Assembly: GCA_038496675.1 (NCBI GenBank)
Contig: CM076662.1
Location: 18,256,408-18,320,407 of the forward strand
DNA length: 64,000 bases
Reading direction: 5' to 3'
DNA from: Rachycentron canadum
Taxonomy: Eukaryota > Chordata > Actinopteri > Carangiformes > Rachycentridae
In this document: piece after piece, positions 48,047 to 59,772 of the stretch
Position numbering within the stretch: position 1 is the first letter of the stretch
Layout: each line of letters opens with the position of its first letter
Notes under the pieces: generated by a model
The model's input: only the letters and a program-made list of their open reading frames with translations
Told to the model about the DNA's origin: nothing
Databases searched by the model: none
Program-made: the position numbers and the translations under genes

Positions 48047-50370
48047 GAAAAGATATTGAGCCTTCTTAATTACTCTGTAATGCTGTTTAAAGTCGAGATC
48101 TGCCTTTACTGTTACATCCTTGAAGGTATGCCTGGCAGAGCTGATAGTCTAATCTTATTTTATACCACAAAGACATCCTTGAAATTGGTGCTGCTTGAGT
48201 TGACTTACACACCTGCTCCGTTGTTCTCCTACTGGAAACATTTCAAACAATCCAGGGAGATTTTTTAAAAGCAGTTTCCTTTCCTTTCCAGTCTTGTATT
48301 TCAAAAAGACATAGCAGCCAATGAAACCAAGCCTCAACATACAATCAGTGTGTATATCAGGCTGGCAGCAGATACAATCAAAATTAAAACCAGATGGATT
48401 TGTTTGTTCTTAAACCCACTTCAAAATTGACTTCATCTCCTCTGAGCTTCTCAATCCCACTTTGCCACTGGCAGATGGAATTGAATACACTCTGCTTTTC
48501 AGTGTGGTGATGTACTTTCCCATCCCCCCTGTCACTATGGTTTCTTTATGATAATAAATCAGTGTCTGTCATTCTTCACACCTGACTTAGGTTGGGAGAA
48601 ACCAGTCACAGAACAATATTAGAGCAGCCACCTCCAAAGTGGAGCTGAGGAGTCAGGATGATCTGAATATGTCACACAGGTTGTTCAAACAACGAGTGGC
48701 GCTGCTGTTCTCCGGTGAGCGCACACATACGCTGTGTGTCTTTAGAACTGGAGCGTCAACATTAGCCCCATGTGGCAGCTTGCTAAATTTAATGATTTAC
48801 GCACAAACGCACAGAAGCGTACACATGGTGTGTGGAGACAGCGTGCGTGCTTGACAGGTTGTCCAATTTCCATGGAAACTCTGGATTTCCCACTGCTTGA
48901 CTGTCAGTGAGCCTTTGTAATGTCAATCATTCCCAGGAATGATAATAGTAATTTTAGCAGTCACAGATTTTCATTCTCATCTGCAACAATAGCTTTGGCA
49001 TAAATCAAGCCAGCAGCAATTGCTTCCTGTATTTTTAAATTTAGGATGTGGCTTTTTCTTAAACTTTGACTAAGAAGACAAAAATAAAGGAGAGGAGAGA
49101 AAAGCTCACTCTGATGGTCGCTTGGGCAGAAAGCCCAGTAATAAATATGAACAGCTTCCTTCTCTCTGTCCAGATTGCTTTGTTTGAGATTCATTCATTT
49201 ATGCAAAGTCAATTTTACACCAAGAAACTAAGGAAGAGCTTTTTGATATAAATAACACTGGTGCTATTAGCATAAGAAATAATTTTTTATAAGGTAGACA
49301 TATGGAAAAAACTCTAACTGCGGAGACCATACTCTGAGTAACACTTGACCTTGGAAACAGTAGCTGATAAAAAGATCAAGACTGAGCTTTCTGTCAACAA
49401 GATGTCCTTGAAAAATCTGCAATTACCTGGCAATGGGGCAAAGTCTATCCACTGACCAAGATCTTGTAATAGGACTGAAGTCTCCAGAAATTTATATATA
49501 TTTTTTGGCTCAAACTACTTTTATCAATAATAATCAATTTGCAGGTGGATTCAATAATTTTTTGGAGCAAACATGGGAAATGGGAAACATTACAGCTTCT
49601 TCTACATTTAGATCATTTGCCTGCTCTATGTGAATGGACTCTGGGTTTTGAGACACTCACATTTTGGGGCATTTTTTAAATTTTTTTTTAGTTTGAAAAG
49701 CATTAAATTAGGTTTTCTTTTCAAAGAAAAGATGGTTGAGGGTATTAAAATCTTCTAAATGATTTTGTGTTTTCTGACGCAGACTGTTGGGGACTAAATG
49801 TTGGTGATGATTTGTCGGGAGATGTTGTGATGGCGTAGTGCGCTGCAGGAGGTTGTTTAATCGTTTACTTGGAGTTTGAGGCAGCACCATTAGACCTGCA
49901 GCAAAGGAAGCTCATCAACACATAATGGTTCGATTTTAGCAAAAACCTGAATTACCTAAATTGAATTAGTCATTTAATCTATTAATCCATTTTTGACTCT
50001 TATCTAGGTGTGTGTTGTGTTACATTAATTAATTGCGTCATTAATATTTATTGTTATATGATACCTGTGGTGTTGAGAAGATGGGATACAGTAATAAAAA
50101 GTCCAAACTGGTTTTCCATAGTACTTTCATACTTTGACAAGAGTGATAAATTTTTTTTTTTTTTTTTTTTTTTTAATTGTAATCTCTGTGGAATAAAAAA
50201 GATCTTTCAAACTGGGAGAACCCAAACAAATCAAATTGCCTGTTTATGACCAATCAATTTGTTGACTAATCAAAAAAGAACTGTGAAAATAACTTAGAGC
50301 AGTGTAATAATACATCTTATTTTGTAGTTTCAATTATTTTCTATTGCTTTACTGAATTGTCTGACTTAGT

Positions 50371-50422
50371 AATCAGCCACAACATAAAAACCAAATCGCC
50401 TGCTCTGATGTTTTGGCTGATT
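50371..50422. mobile_element. Very short MITE-like palindromic element
   Basis: The ends AATCAGCCACAACAT (50371-50385) and ATGTTTTGGCTGATT (50408-50422) are inverted repeats with one mismatch in 15. They resemble the two ends of a common fish repeat that I recall (taatcagccataacat), with nearly everything between deleted. Confidence 0.6.
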
Positions 50423-50703
50423 GTTGTATAATGAGCCCTCAATCCTCCTCGATGCATATTAACTACAATTTATTGATCAGGTAAAGGCTAAGCTATAATT
50501 GAAGTGTTGGTGACCCTCTGCTGAATACTTGGTTTGTCTTCATCATCTTCCACTGATGTTACCTTGATCTATACTCTGGTGCTGAGGCAGTACTAATTTC
50601 AAACACAAAAATTGCCCCTGTGCTCAGTTGCAAACATGGTCAGGGATCTATTTGTAGCTCAGGGGACTAATGAGAAGACCCTGGAGCGCTTTCATTATAT
50701 GTC

Positions 50704-50731
50704 TTCCATTATTATTATTATTATTATTATA
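50704..50731. repeat. (ATT)n microsatellite
   Basis: About eight ATT units; low complexity only. Confidence 0.9.
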
Positions 50732-50964
50732 AAGCTCCCATCAGTGGAGGGTGAAGGTGAGTCTCTCTCCTCCCGTCTTCGTCAAACTCTTGATGTTTTC
50801 ATCTTCATTTCTCAGGGCGTCTGCTTACAAATACACAGTTGTCCCATTTTACCATTGTGTTGCTGTTAAATATAGAAACAGCTGAACGCAAGACTGATAA
50901 AAATTATTTTATTGAGTGGAATGACATTTCTCATTATGTGCAAAAGGAGAAAACAGATAAACAT

Positions 50965-51670
50965 TAGTGCTGACACAATCAGTTAGTAGAAGAACAGAAA
51001 ATTAATTGACAGCAAAATATGGTTAATTTTTTAGGAAGGAATTGTGTGATATTTTAATAACAATGCTTCTTCTTGCCAAGAGTTAGATGTTCAGTGACAC
51101 CAGTGTCATGCCTGTGCAGTAACTATGTGGCTGGAGTCAGTAGCCTCTTAGTTTATCATAAAGACTGGAAACATGGACAAACAGCCTCACTCTGTCCAAA
51201 CGCAGCTAAAACCATCTTCCAGCGTCTAGAAATCTCACTAATAACACGTTACAAAAAAACTGAGATGTCAAAACAACATATAGACATTATGATGGGTTAC
51301 TTGCCAGAAAGTTTACTAGGTACATACAAGACATAAAAGACAAATCTATGCATGTTTTCATCGAACTCTTGGCAAGTAGAATATAAGAGTAGCAACTATT
51401 TCCCAAAAAGTTTAACAATTCCTATAAGTTACTTATCAAGAAAAAAATGTTGACTATATCTCTGGTTTCACCTTTAGAAATGTTCATATTTGCTGCTGTG
51501 TTGCTGTGTATCACTGTAAAATTTATATTTTTTGGTTTAGGAATGTAATTTGAATAGTCACCTTGGTCTCTGTGCAGCTGTGATGGGTATTTCTTCAGCT
51601 TTCTGACATTTTATAGACCAATGAACTCACTGAGAATTGGGGAAAAAGTGAGTAATTGCAGCCCTAAATA
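50965..51670 (-). repeat. ATTAGTC-type teleost repeat, copy 5, split by a MITE
   Basis: The left half (CTGACACAATCAGTTAGTAG to about 51034) and right half (about 51446, ATGTTGACTATATCTCTGG, to AGTAATTGCAGCCCTAAATA near 51670) are consecutive parts of the inverted family. Between them lies the MITE at about 51037-51423. The order of events is readable: the ATTAGTC-type copy was present first. Confidence 0.65.
51037..51423. mobile_element. MITE copy 2, nested, with terminal inverted repeats
   Basis: CTTCTTGCCAAGAGTTAGAT plus G (51069-51089) and the reverse-complementary block at 51359-51379 (core AACTCTTGGCAAG) match at 19 of 21 positions. Outside them AAGGAATTG and CAATTCCT extend the inverted repeats to the ends. 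Internal text (AAGACTGGAAACATGG) belongs to the same family as the copy at 8075-8533. No open frame of note. Confidence 0.75.
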
Positions 51671-51780
51671 ACATACTTTGATTCAGTACAGAGTTAATTA
51701 GGCAGGAACTTTTGCTTATCACTTTGCTAATAAATACAATTGCACACAGCCATTCACAAATGAGTCAGCATCTCTGGAAA

Positions 51781-51809
51781 ACACACGCACACACACATAC
51801 ACACACACG
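51781..51809. repeat. (CA)n microsatellite
   Basis: A short imperfect CA run; low complexity only. Confidence 0.85.
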
Positions 51810-52976
51810 TCTTGGTCTTTGCGACAGTACAAAGTCAGCAGCGCTAAGAACCAGGCGATGTACTGTAGCACCACTTCTGCAGTTGTTGAAGTGTGAAAAG
51901 CAATTGTGTCCTCATCTCCACAGAGGCAACATGATGTGAATCGCCTTCTCCTGGAGCGAGCATCTATGTATCTGACCCACAGCAACTGTCCTCTCATTAC
52001 TCACATTATAGATGAGGGCAAAACCAGTAGGGACTTAGAACCAGGATGTGTCATTAAGGTAACCACACGTCTCATCACTTTCTGACTCGTTCATATTGTT
52101 ATTCATGGAGACAGAGCAGAGGGGAGGAAAAAGTGAGGATTTCAGAGAGAGAGGGGCTGTATACGTGTAGCATATAGTCCATCTAATGACGTGAGAGTGC
52201 ACATGAAATGGAATCAAGAGAGGACAGAGTGACGGATCACGTACTCATCAATTTAACAAAATAGAAAACGCAGTATTGTTCCAAACAGTGTTTATCTCTA
52301 GTGAGGTGATTCAGGCTCACAGAGGCAGCAGCAGATGAATATAGTAGGATGGATGCAGCTGCTGCATCCCTGCTCTCGATCTTAATCTCCCACTTGTCTT
52401 GTGTGACATGGCTGTGCATTTACATGGAAATCCAGCTTGTAGCTATATAAATTGCACTATTAACTGCCGACAGGAGCCGACCAAGCCTTATGATACATAT
52501 GTATGGGGACCAGAGGAGGTGCACACGCATGAGATAAAGCCTCAGTCAATGTTACACACTTGTCTTTCAACCAGCAATTTCTCATTGCAAAGTTTAACTT
52601 GGGTGTCAAGTTACACACACAGATGTGCACAAAGACCGGGGGGATCAACAGTAAGACACTGCATGCATTGAGAGTGGAGTATGTGATGACGTTGCCTTTG
52701 TTGTGTAACCTCACTTTACAAGGTTTTCAAAAAAGGATGTACAACTTTGAACTGGTTGAGCGCGGTAAACAAAACACACTGCTGGAGTTGCAGTGGTGGA
52801 GCTGGAAAATTGCTCTTAACAAATGTCCAGCAGGATCAACAAGAGTCAGTCTTCATCTGTGGTAACTATTTTTCATGCCTACTTCATGTTTTAATCTTCC
52901 CCTTAAGGGTCCAGTACCCCACCCTCAGTCCTTCTGACATGAATCTCTACAGCATTTTCTTTTAGCCCAGTGGCGG

Positions 52977-53235
52977 TCACGTCTTCTGAGGTACCGTGGG
53001 TGCCACTGTGACCGTTCCCTCCAGCGTTCGGTTGGCTGGGAGAGGCGGGGGGCTCCAGTCTGGCTGGTAGAAGTGGATGTCAAACGTCCGTGCCCATTTG
53101 GCGAAGACCCGCTTCTCTGTGATGAAGCGGTGGTGGCTGCCCCGCCGTCCACGCTCATGGGAAATGTACATGGCACACTCATCTGGACCACGAGGCTCGT
53201 AGTAGTGGTAGGGGACGGAGTGATGCTGAGGCTCC
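52977..53235 (-). CDS. st6galnac5: ST6GALNAC5 last exon (motifs III and VS, stop)
   Basis: The acceptor CACTGCAG precedes G GAG CCT. The exon encodes EPQHHSVPYHYYEPRGPDEC, then AMYISHERGRRGSHHRF, ITEKRVFAKWARTFDIHFY and QPDW. It then continues with a proline-rich tail of about 24 residues and a TGA at 52979-52977. HYYE and HRFITE are the conserved catalytic-side motifs III and VS. The tail after QPDW is longer and unlike the mammalian end as I recall it, and contains an NRT glycosylation sequon. Confidence 0.95.
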
Positions 53236-56200
53236 CTGCAGTGGTGGAGAAGGAGATGAGACACAGGTCACATTTAAAAACACTTTGAGTCACTTGATTT
53301 TCATGTGACCCCACAGTTTTGTGGTGGAGGATGCAGGACTGATCTGATTCTTCTTCTCTTCACAGAGCGTGTGCAGCCAAATCCAGCTAGATTTAATAAC
53401 TTTTCAAAGCTAACTGCATCTTAAGACCAATAAATAAAGTGTTACAAACTTTAACTAGAAAACATGTTAATTCATGACTGCTCCATACTCATGGATTGGA
53501 TCATGACTATCTTTGAACTCTGGCTTTATTTTGATTTCCAATACACACCTGTGTGTGTTTTGTGACCGTGTTTTGCACAGTTCTTATGATATTGTGTTAA
53601 CTTGAGATGTGGCACAGAGGTGGTTCTGAGTATTTGGCTGACCAAAGGCAGAAGAACTGTTTTTGAATGGTAATCAGACTCCAGATGTGGAAATTTGTGA
53701 ATTCTATCGTTACGTATGTATTTGCACTATAGTTTGCTTGTTTAACATGTCATGTCAGTTGGTATGTATATAAAGTTATGCTGTCTGTGTGTTGTAGATG
53801 GCGAAATGCGCCATTTCATAGAATTCAAAATATCTGAGTGGAGCAGAGAAAAACTGTAGAGGAAGTTCCTAGAAAGTGTCTGCACAGTCTGCATTACTGA
53901 TATTGATACCAGTCATCAAGGATCAGCAGGTAATAACATTGAATGATATGCATTTTCAGAGCTATGTGAAGTTATTAGAAACAATGAATTAAAAGGTTCT
54001 GAAGGAAAGATATATTTATTCATAAGAATATCACATAATGGATAAAAACAGGTAATAATATAATAATAAATGGACTGATGGGGCTCTGCAACATCACTGA
54101 CATGCAGTTTTTATCATAGCACTAATAGGCATAATTCAGGTCGCACTAAAATACTGAATCCATGTTTCCAACCCTTTCCTTACTTTTCATTATAAAAAAA
54201 AGTATATATTACATATATACAAGTGTATACTTATACTAATAGATTGTGAGGGTTTCACACCATGTGGTGAGCTGTTCCTAAGATAAACTACAAATTTACA
54301 AGTGTCTTGTCACTGAATGTTTCACTACACTGAGTGTAAGTATGGATTCAAGGACAGTCATTGTGTCCAGGTTTTCAGAATTGGTCTGAAGCATCACATG
54401 AACACAGACACAAACTACAATGTGTATTGTGAAATAGTGTCCTGACTGCACGTTTGACTGCTTTTTAAACTAGTAGCAGAGCAGGAAAGGGGATGTGAGA
54501 TGGTAAAGTTAGACTATTACTGTACAAAATGTCACTGTATGCTGTAGCATTAAGATTAGGTGTGTCTCATCCTTTTGGCCATGTTTCTTAAAGGCTAGTG
54601 ATGATGCTAATGATTGCGACAGAATAATTCACCCTCTTTAAAGCAGTAACACCACGTGATGAAATCAGACCTCTTGTATTTCAAACTGTGGAAGTCCTTG
54701 AATTTTGTTAATCTTAATCTTCCTTCCTTCCTAGATTCCTCATACTAGCAGATAACACTGTTCACACTCTATTCTCTGATCTGCCTGTCAAGTGGTATCT
54801 CAGATGCCACTGTAATATTAATGAAGCATCATTCTGTGCATTTCAGCATTTTAACCTGCATCAATAAACATACATACAGTTATACATCACCATAGTAGGC
54901 TATATTTTGCTTCCCCAGATCTGTACGTGTTTGCACATGGTGTATGGCCAGTCCACATACCTCAGGGCTCGATTCAGAAACATTTTTTTATGTTGCAAGG
55001 ACAAATTGATTGATATTGTATGTTTGCTACTTTCAAAATATTTCAATAGTTGTGAATGAATGAAAAATAGGGATTTATGTTCCAGGATAAATGGTGATGC
55101 TGGTCCCAACTGTTTATTCTCTTCTCCAGAGACATGAAATCATGTTTTCTTGAGGTTCTGGGAACACTGAGTGTCTGCAGTCACTCACATGGGGGGATGT
55201 TCCTTTTGTAGCTTTGTTTGTCCAAATGTCACCCACCAGAGATTTACCTTTGGTTAAACTTTTGGTAAAAAAACAAAAAAAAACTTTTGATTGATGAAAA
55301 TTTTCAGTGGTCTAAGGTTTATAGCAAACACAATGTTGGGAAAAAAAACCTGACAGGAATAGTTTCTTGTCATCCTCAACTCTCTGCATGGATTCACAGT
55401 GAAATAAAAAGGCACAAGTGCCACAAAAATAAACTTCAGCCAGTGAAAACATGCACCTCACCGCTCTGCTCCAGCATTTTCAAGACTGCAGCTTAGCCAG
55501 TAAATTAAAATTACTGGTACAAAGAGTGACTTGGTATTCTGCAAGATGTCATCAGGAGCACCATATCATTCATGCCAGTCATATTTTTCAAATGTTTCCT
55601 TTAAAAGAAAGCTTTAAAAAATGTAAGCAACAGCAACATAGAGCAGCAGCTTAACCTGAGAAACTATTCCTCTGAGGCTAAGAGAGAAAGAAAAGGAAGT
55701 TGATCAAATAAAAAGGAGAGAAGAGGAGGAGGCATCAAAACTGAAATTTTATCCAGATATCTCTGATAAAAATAAGCCTTGATGCATCATCCTTCATGTC
55801 AATAAAGCATATTTGACATGATTTTAAAGAGAGATTGGTTTTTGAATTCTCAGTCGGATCACATCCAGTAAAATCTACAGACTTCACTCATTATGAGAGC
55901 TAAAAGGATCCCTAAGTATCAGCTTAACCCAGCAACTGCTGGGAGGAACGAGCTGGCAATCCCTCTTCATTATCATCAAGATCGGAATTCTGCCAAAATC
56001 CAAAATTAAAAATTATTTCAATCAATGAGAGCTAAGTACAAGGATAAAACAAAGCCTGGACATTTTACAGTTTGTTCTTTTTTATTGAGAAATCTAATAA
56101 GATTTGTTCTTTGTCCAATAAAATCCCCCAATTTAAGTGTTGACTGAGGTGGTTGAGACGTGAGCTGTAATTCAAACCATTAAACTCTGCTAATGAGGTA

Positions 56201-57986
56201 GGATGAGTCGGTTGCTAGGAGCAAGACAGAGGCAGGAGCGGCTCTGTATCCCATGATTCTTTGCATTTCTTCTGCATTTCTTCAGCATTGAGCAGCATTG
56301 TGGTCATGGGGGTTCTTTCATTACAAGAGGCTATTTCTCAGTGATGCCAAGTGACATGGAAAATGTGCTTCCTTCAATATAAAGGGGTTGTGTGTGTGTC
56401 TGTAAATATATTAAATATTCACTGGCAGCTTTAACCATCTAACCTCCAGATGTGCATTTTGGTATAGTGCTGTATTGTGTGGTTGTAATTACACTTTAGT
56501 GCTACAGTTTTCTTGCATTTAATGGTATCTTTGCAAAAATGTTCTATAAATTAATTTGCATTCAACTTGGTCACTATTACAAGTTTCATTTAACATCACC
56601 ACCACATCGCTTCTAATAATATTGACATGTAGAGAAGCTGAATGAATCAAATGTGTTGAAACACTACATCAGTGGAATACACCTGGAAAAAGAAAAGGCC
56701 AATGTACTAAAGCCACCAGCCTGAAATGTACAATGATGCTTCACAGTGATCATGTGATCAAAATATTAGTTCACCCAACATCTTTTCACTTTTTGATAAG
56801 TGTTCTTCTGTTAGGGTGACACTTCTTGTTCGCTGTTGCAGAAACCCAGAACAACAGGAACAGAAAGATAGTGTGCATTGACCTTAAAGAATGAGCAGCC
56901 ACAGAGTTGGTTGGATGTCAAGTTGGCCTCTTAACATCAGGGTCCTCCCAAGTGTGCATCTCAATAGTGAATAATCCAGACTAAATAATAACAGCAGTTA
57001 CAAAAAGGGTCAAAAAGGACCGTCTCACTACAAACGCAGCAAAGAAATCCTGACGTCTTCTGCCTGAGTATTTGTGGAGACAACTTGTTTGTCTTTCTCA
57101 GCCCTCAGCAGCTGAGAATCCATTGTGTGTCTGTCCGTTGTTGGGTGTTTTTATTGATACCACTGAATGAAAAGTGAGAAAGATGCTGTGGTGACATTGT
57201 ATGCAGCAGCAAAAATCATATAAAGCCGAAATGGAGAGAGCAAAAGGAGACAAAGCTTGACTGACATTGGCATAAGTAGTGTAGCAGGGAATTAGACCAG
57301 TTGAGCTGAATCTCCCTGATGACCTGACTCCATCCTCCGGGCTGTTGTAAAAAGACACGATGGAGGGAAAATCTGTCCACTGAGTCACAAAGCTATTTTC
57401 TTCTGTTAACCTAATATGTGGTGTAGTCGGTAAAATACGACTTCCTTAGGATAAAGCCCTATTTCACCACTTTTGCATTGTTAACACACTCTGCCCCACT
57501 GCACACCGATGTTTGTGGTGGGCAGAAAAAGGAGCAGAGTGAGACCTCTCATGCACATAGAAATGAAAATTAGCATGAAATTTGAACATCTAGTACTAGC
57601 ACTTGCCTTAATCTAGATGTTTTACTGACTTGTTTACTGTTTACTGACTTATTTAAGCATTCCACAAACATCTCCAGCCACTCTGACATTTTATTTATCA
57701 GCTGCCTGAATATATTTACAGTTTTAATCTTTCTTATCAGGCGGATGTACTGTGCCTCCATGATTTTGTGTACACTTGAAGCGACTGCATATGGAGCTCT
57801 GCTTTAAAAAAAACTCCTGCTGAGGTCGCCTGCTGATGAGCTCATGATGATGTTTTACATTCAGCTCCACTGTCTCACCTGCAGAAGTCAGGGGCAACCA
57901 TGCCATAGACATTGATCCTATCGCACAGCTCCAAGGCGATGGTCATAGTGAACCAGCCAGTGCTCAGCCAGGAGTTTGATATCCTC
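52977..57986 (-). CDS. st6galnac5: ST6GALNAC5-type alpha-2,6-sialyltransferase (last two coding exons)
   Basis: This is a Golgi type II membrane sialyltransferase of family GT29 that adds sialic acid alpha-2,6 to GalNAc of gangliosides (GM1b to GD1alpha in mammals). Two minus-strand exons, 57986-57879 and 53235-52977, join in frame through a split Arg codon. Visible motifs are sialylmotif S (STGWFTMTIALELCDRINVYG region), motif III (HYYE) and motif VS (HRFITE, His-x4-Glu). The stem, sialylmotif L and membrane anchor are encoded upstream, beyond position 64000; I found no further exon in 57987-64000. Subfamily 5 rather than 3 is favoured by KWARTFDIHFYQPDW near the C-terminus and by the position next to PIGK. 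A teleost paralogue label (a or b) cannot be assigned. The gene is convergent with PIGK. Confidence 0.92.
53236..57878. other. ST6GALNAC5 last intron
   Basis: This 4.6-kb AT-rich intron has donor GTGAGA and acceptor CACTGCAG on the minus strand. No exon, RNA gene or transposon was recognised in it. Confidence 0.55.
57879..57986 (-). CDS. st6galnac5: ST6GALNAC5 penultimate exon (sialylmotif S)
   Basis: The exon has 108 bases: one base closing a codon, 35 codons (RISNSWLSTGWFTMTIAL, then ELCDRINVYGMVAPDFC) and two bases of Arg. The donor is GTGAGA and the acceptor CTCTGCAG. Sialylmotif S helps bind both donor and acceptor. The polypyrimidine tract of the acceptor is a TCC microsatellite (GGA on the plus strand). 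Confidence 0.93.
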
Positions 57987-57988
57987 CT

Positions 57989-58038
57989 GCAGAGGAGAGG
58001 AGGAGGAGGAGGAGGAGGAGGAGGAGGAAAGGGAGAGG
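57989..58038. repeat. (GGA)n tract forming the ST6GALNAC5 acceptor pyrimidine tract
   Basis: On the plus strand this is GGA repeats (core 57993-58028) running into GA-rich text. On the transcribed strand it is (TCC)n beginning four bases before the CAG of the acceptor at 57987-57988, so a variable-length microsatellite serves as the polypyrimidine tract. Confidence 0.85.
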
Positions 58039-59772
58039 GAGAGATTGAGAGAGAAAAGACAGTTAGATTGATTTCATGTGTGGGAGACCACAAGGATGAA
58101 AACTGCACCATTTTATTTTTTTTTAATCTTTTTTTTTTATTTCAAATGTGATTAACGTGGGTAGATAATCAGAAAATCTCATGTTTCTGTATTATGGCAG
58201 AATAAAGATTTATCTAAATCCAGAGGTCGATTTTCCTGACTGTGAGATCATTCAAGTTCCCACACAGCTTCATTAAAATACAGATCCATCCTACATATTG
58301 ACTGATACAAATGAACCCTGTCAAATAATCAAACCCTCAGTCAGAAAGTAGCCTTGGTCTGCAGGAACTGCAAATAGTTGAGATGACAGAGCTTCAAGTC
58401 CTGAACAATCTGCCTGTTTGTTTTTTTTGCACTGGCTAGAAATGAGCACTAATTGTAGCTTGTTTGTTTGTTTGTTTTTTTAGATATGTTGTTTTGGAAA
58501 GAATATGAAATGGTATTTATGTTGCATGAGAAAGTCTCTCTAAATCTAAATGCCCATCAGAGTGGTTTGTCTCATCGGGTTCCTGTCAGATGAAAAAAAA
58601 AAACCTTCAGTCTGACTAACATGCATTTTTTAAGAATTCCTTGTTGGTTTTCAGCAGATTTAATGGGCTCCAGAGCAATGAAACTTGCAGTTTCTAAAGC
58701 CCCACGAAAACCCTCAGTTTAAAGTGAAAACAACTTTAATCAAAGTGAAACTCAAATAACCAACATTTCATCTGGATTTTTATCTTTTTTTTAAAATTTT
58801 TTTTTATTTACTATTAAAGCAAAATGCATTATGTCCTATTGAGAGTTAACAAAATCTGTGGTGATGAAAGGTGAGTTATTCTCAACACGGTGTGAAATGT
58901 TAGTAAGATTTCAGTATATAAAATAACCTTTGAAATATTCTGTTTTTTAAATGAACTATCTTACATTTTTAACATGCCAACGTAAGATTAGCACTTAGCT
59001 TAAAGCGCCAGCAACAGCCTCAATGGAGCCGCGAGTGTGGCTGCAGACTCTTGGTCTTGCTTTCACAATGCAGCAGCGACAGAAAATGTCATGATGCTGA
59101 TCTCTGGCTTGTTGGCCTCTAGCCACAGCTATAATCACTGCCAAGCACTGTCAGGCAGGGGGTTTAGCTGCTGTGGTCCAAAGCATTTTTGGAACAATCA
59201 ATATTCATCAAATCAATTTATAAATTAGTTTCAGTGAAAGAAAAAAAAAAAAAGTCTCAACTGCTCTTGTCTCCACAGGCACAGTGTGAAAATATTCAAA
59301 TAAGAGCTGATGTAACAGGTTTACAATGAAAGATTCAGCAGGGATTTATTTGAACCCTTGAGCTGAATCTCTCTCTGCTCCAGCTGCAGCACAGCTCAAC
59401 CTCAGCCTGACTGGGATGGTGACTGGTGACCAGTATGTGTTTGTGCATTTTGAGACGGCCCCTTTGGAAATATTAACTGGGATGATGAAATTAGAAGATG
59501 AATACAAGTAAACCCTGCAACCTTTATTATAATTGTTTCATCGGGGTCGTATTCTGAGCACCATTTTAATGTTGCAATTTGCCAATAACAAGCTGCTAAC
59601 AACATGGAAAGATTTATTTAAAAAAACGTGGAGGGAAATAAAATCAATTCTACTTAATGCAAAGCAATTACATTAAATTAACTTCCTTATTCAATAATTA
59701 AAGATGTAGTAGTGCCACTGGCAGAACCCTTACACCAGTAAATCGCTGCCACATTAATTCATAGTGGCAAGA

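Larger units (their letters stand above)
46647..52976. other. Convergent intergenic space between PIGK and ST6GALNAC5
   Basis: The 3' ends of both genes must lie here. For PIGK, no AATAAA occurs in the first 1.8 kb; an ATTAAA at 47970-47975 is the first reasonable poly(A) signal. For ST6GALNAC5, read on the minus strand, an AATAAA at 50913-50908 is a candidate about 2 kb past the stop. The block at 47280-47700 is complex and unassigned. T runs lie at 48020-48046 and 50151-50174, with repeats at 50371-50422 and 50965-51670. No other gene was recognised. Confidence 0.5.

Noticed and set aside
52977..53235. Assignment to ST6GALNAC3
   Set aside because: The KWARTFDIHFYQPDW end and the position beside PIGK fit subfamily 5 better. 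The paralogue ST6GALNAC3 lies further along in human, as I recall.
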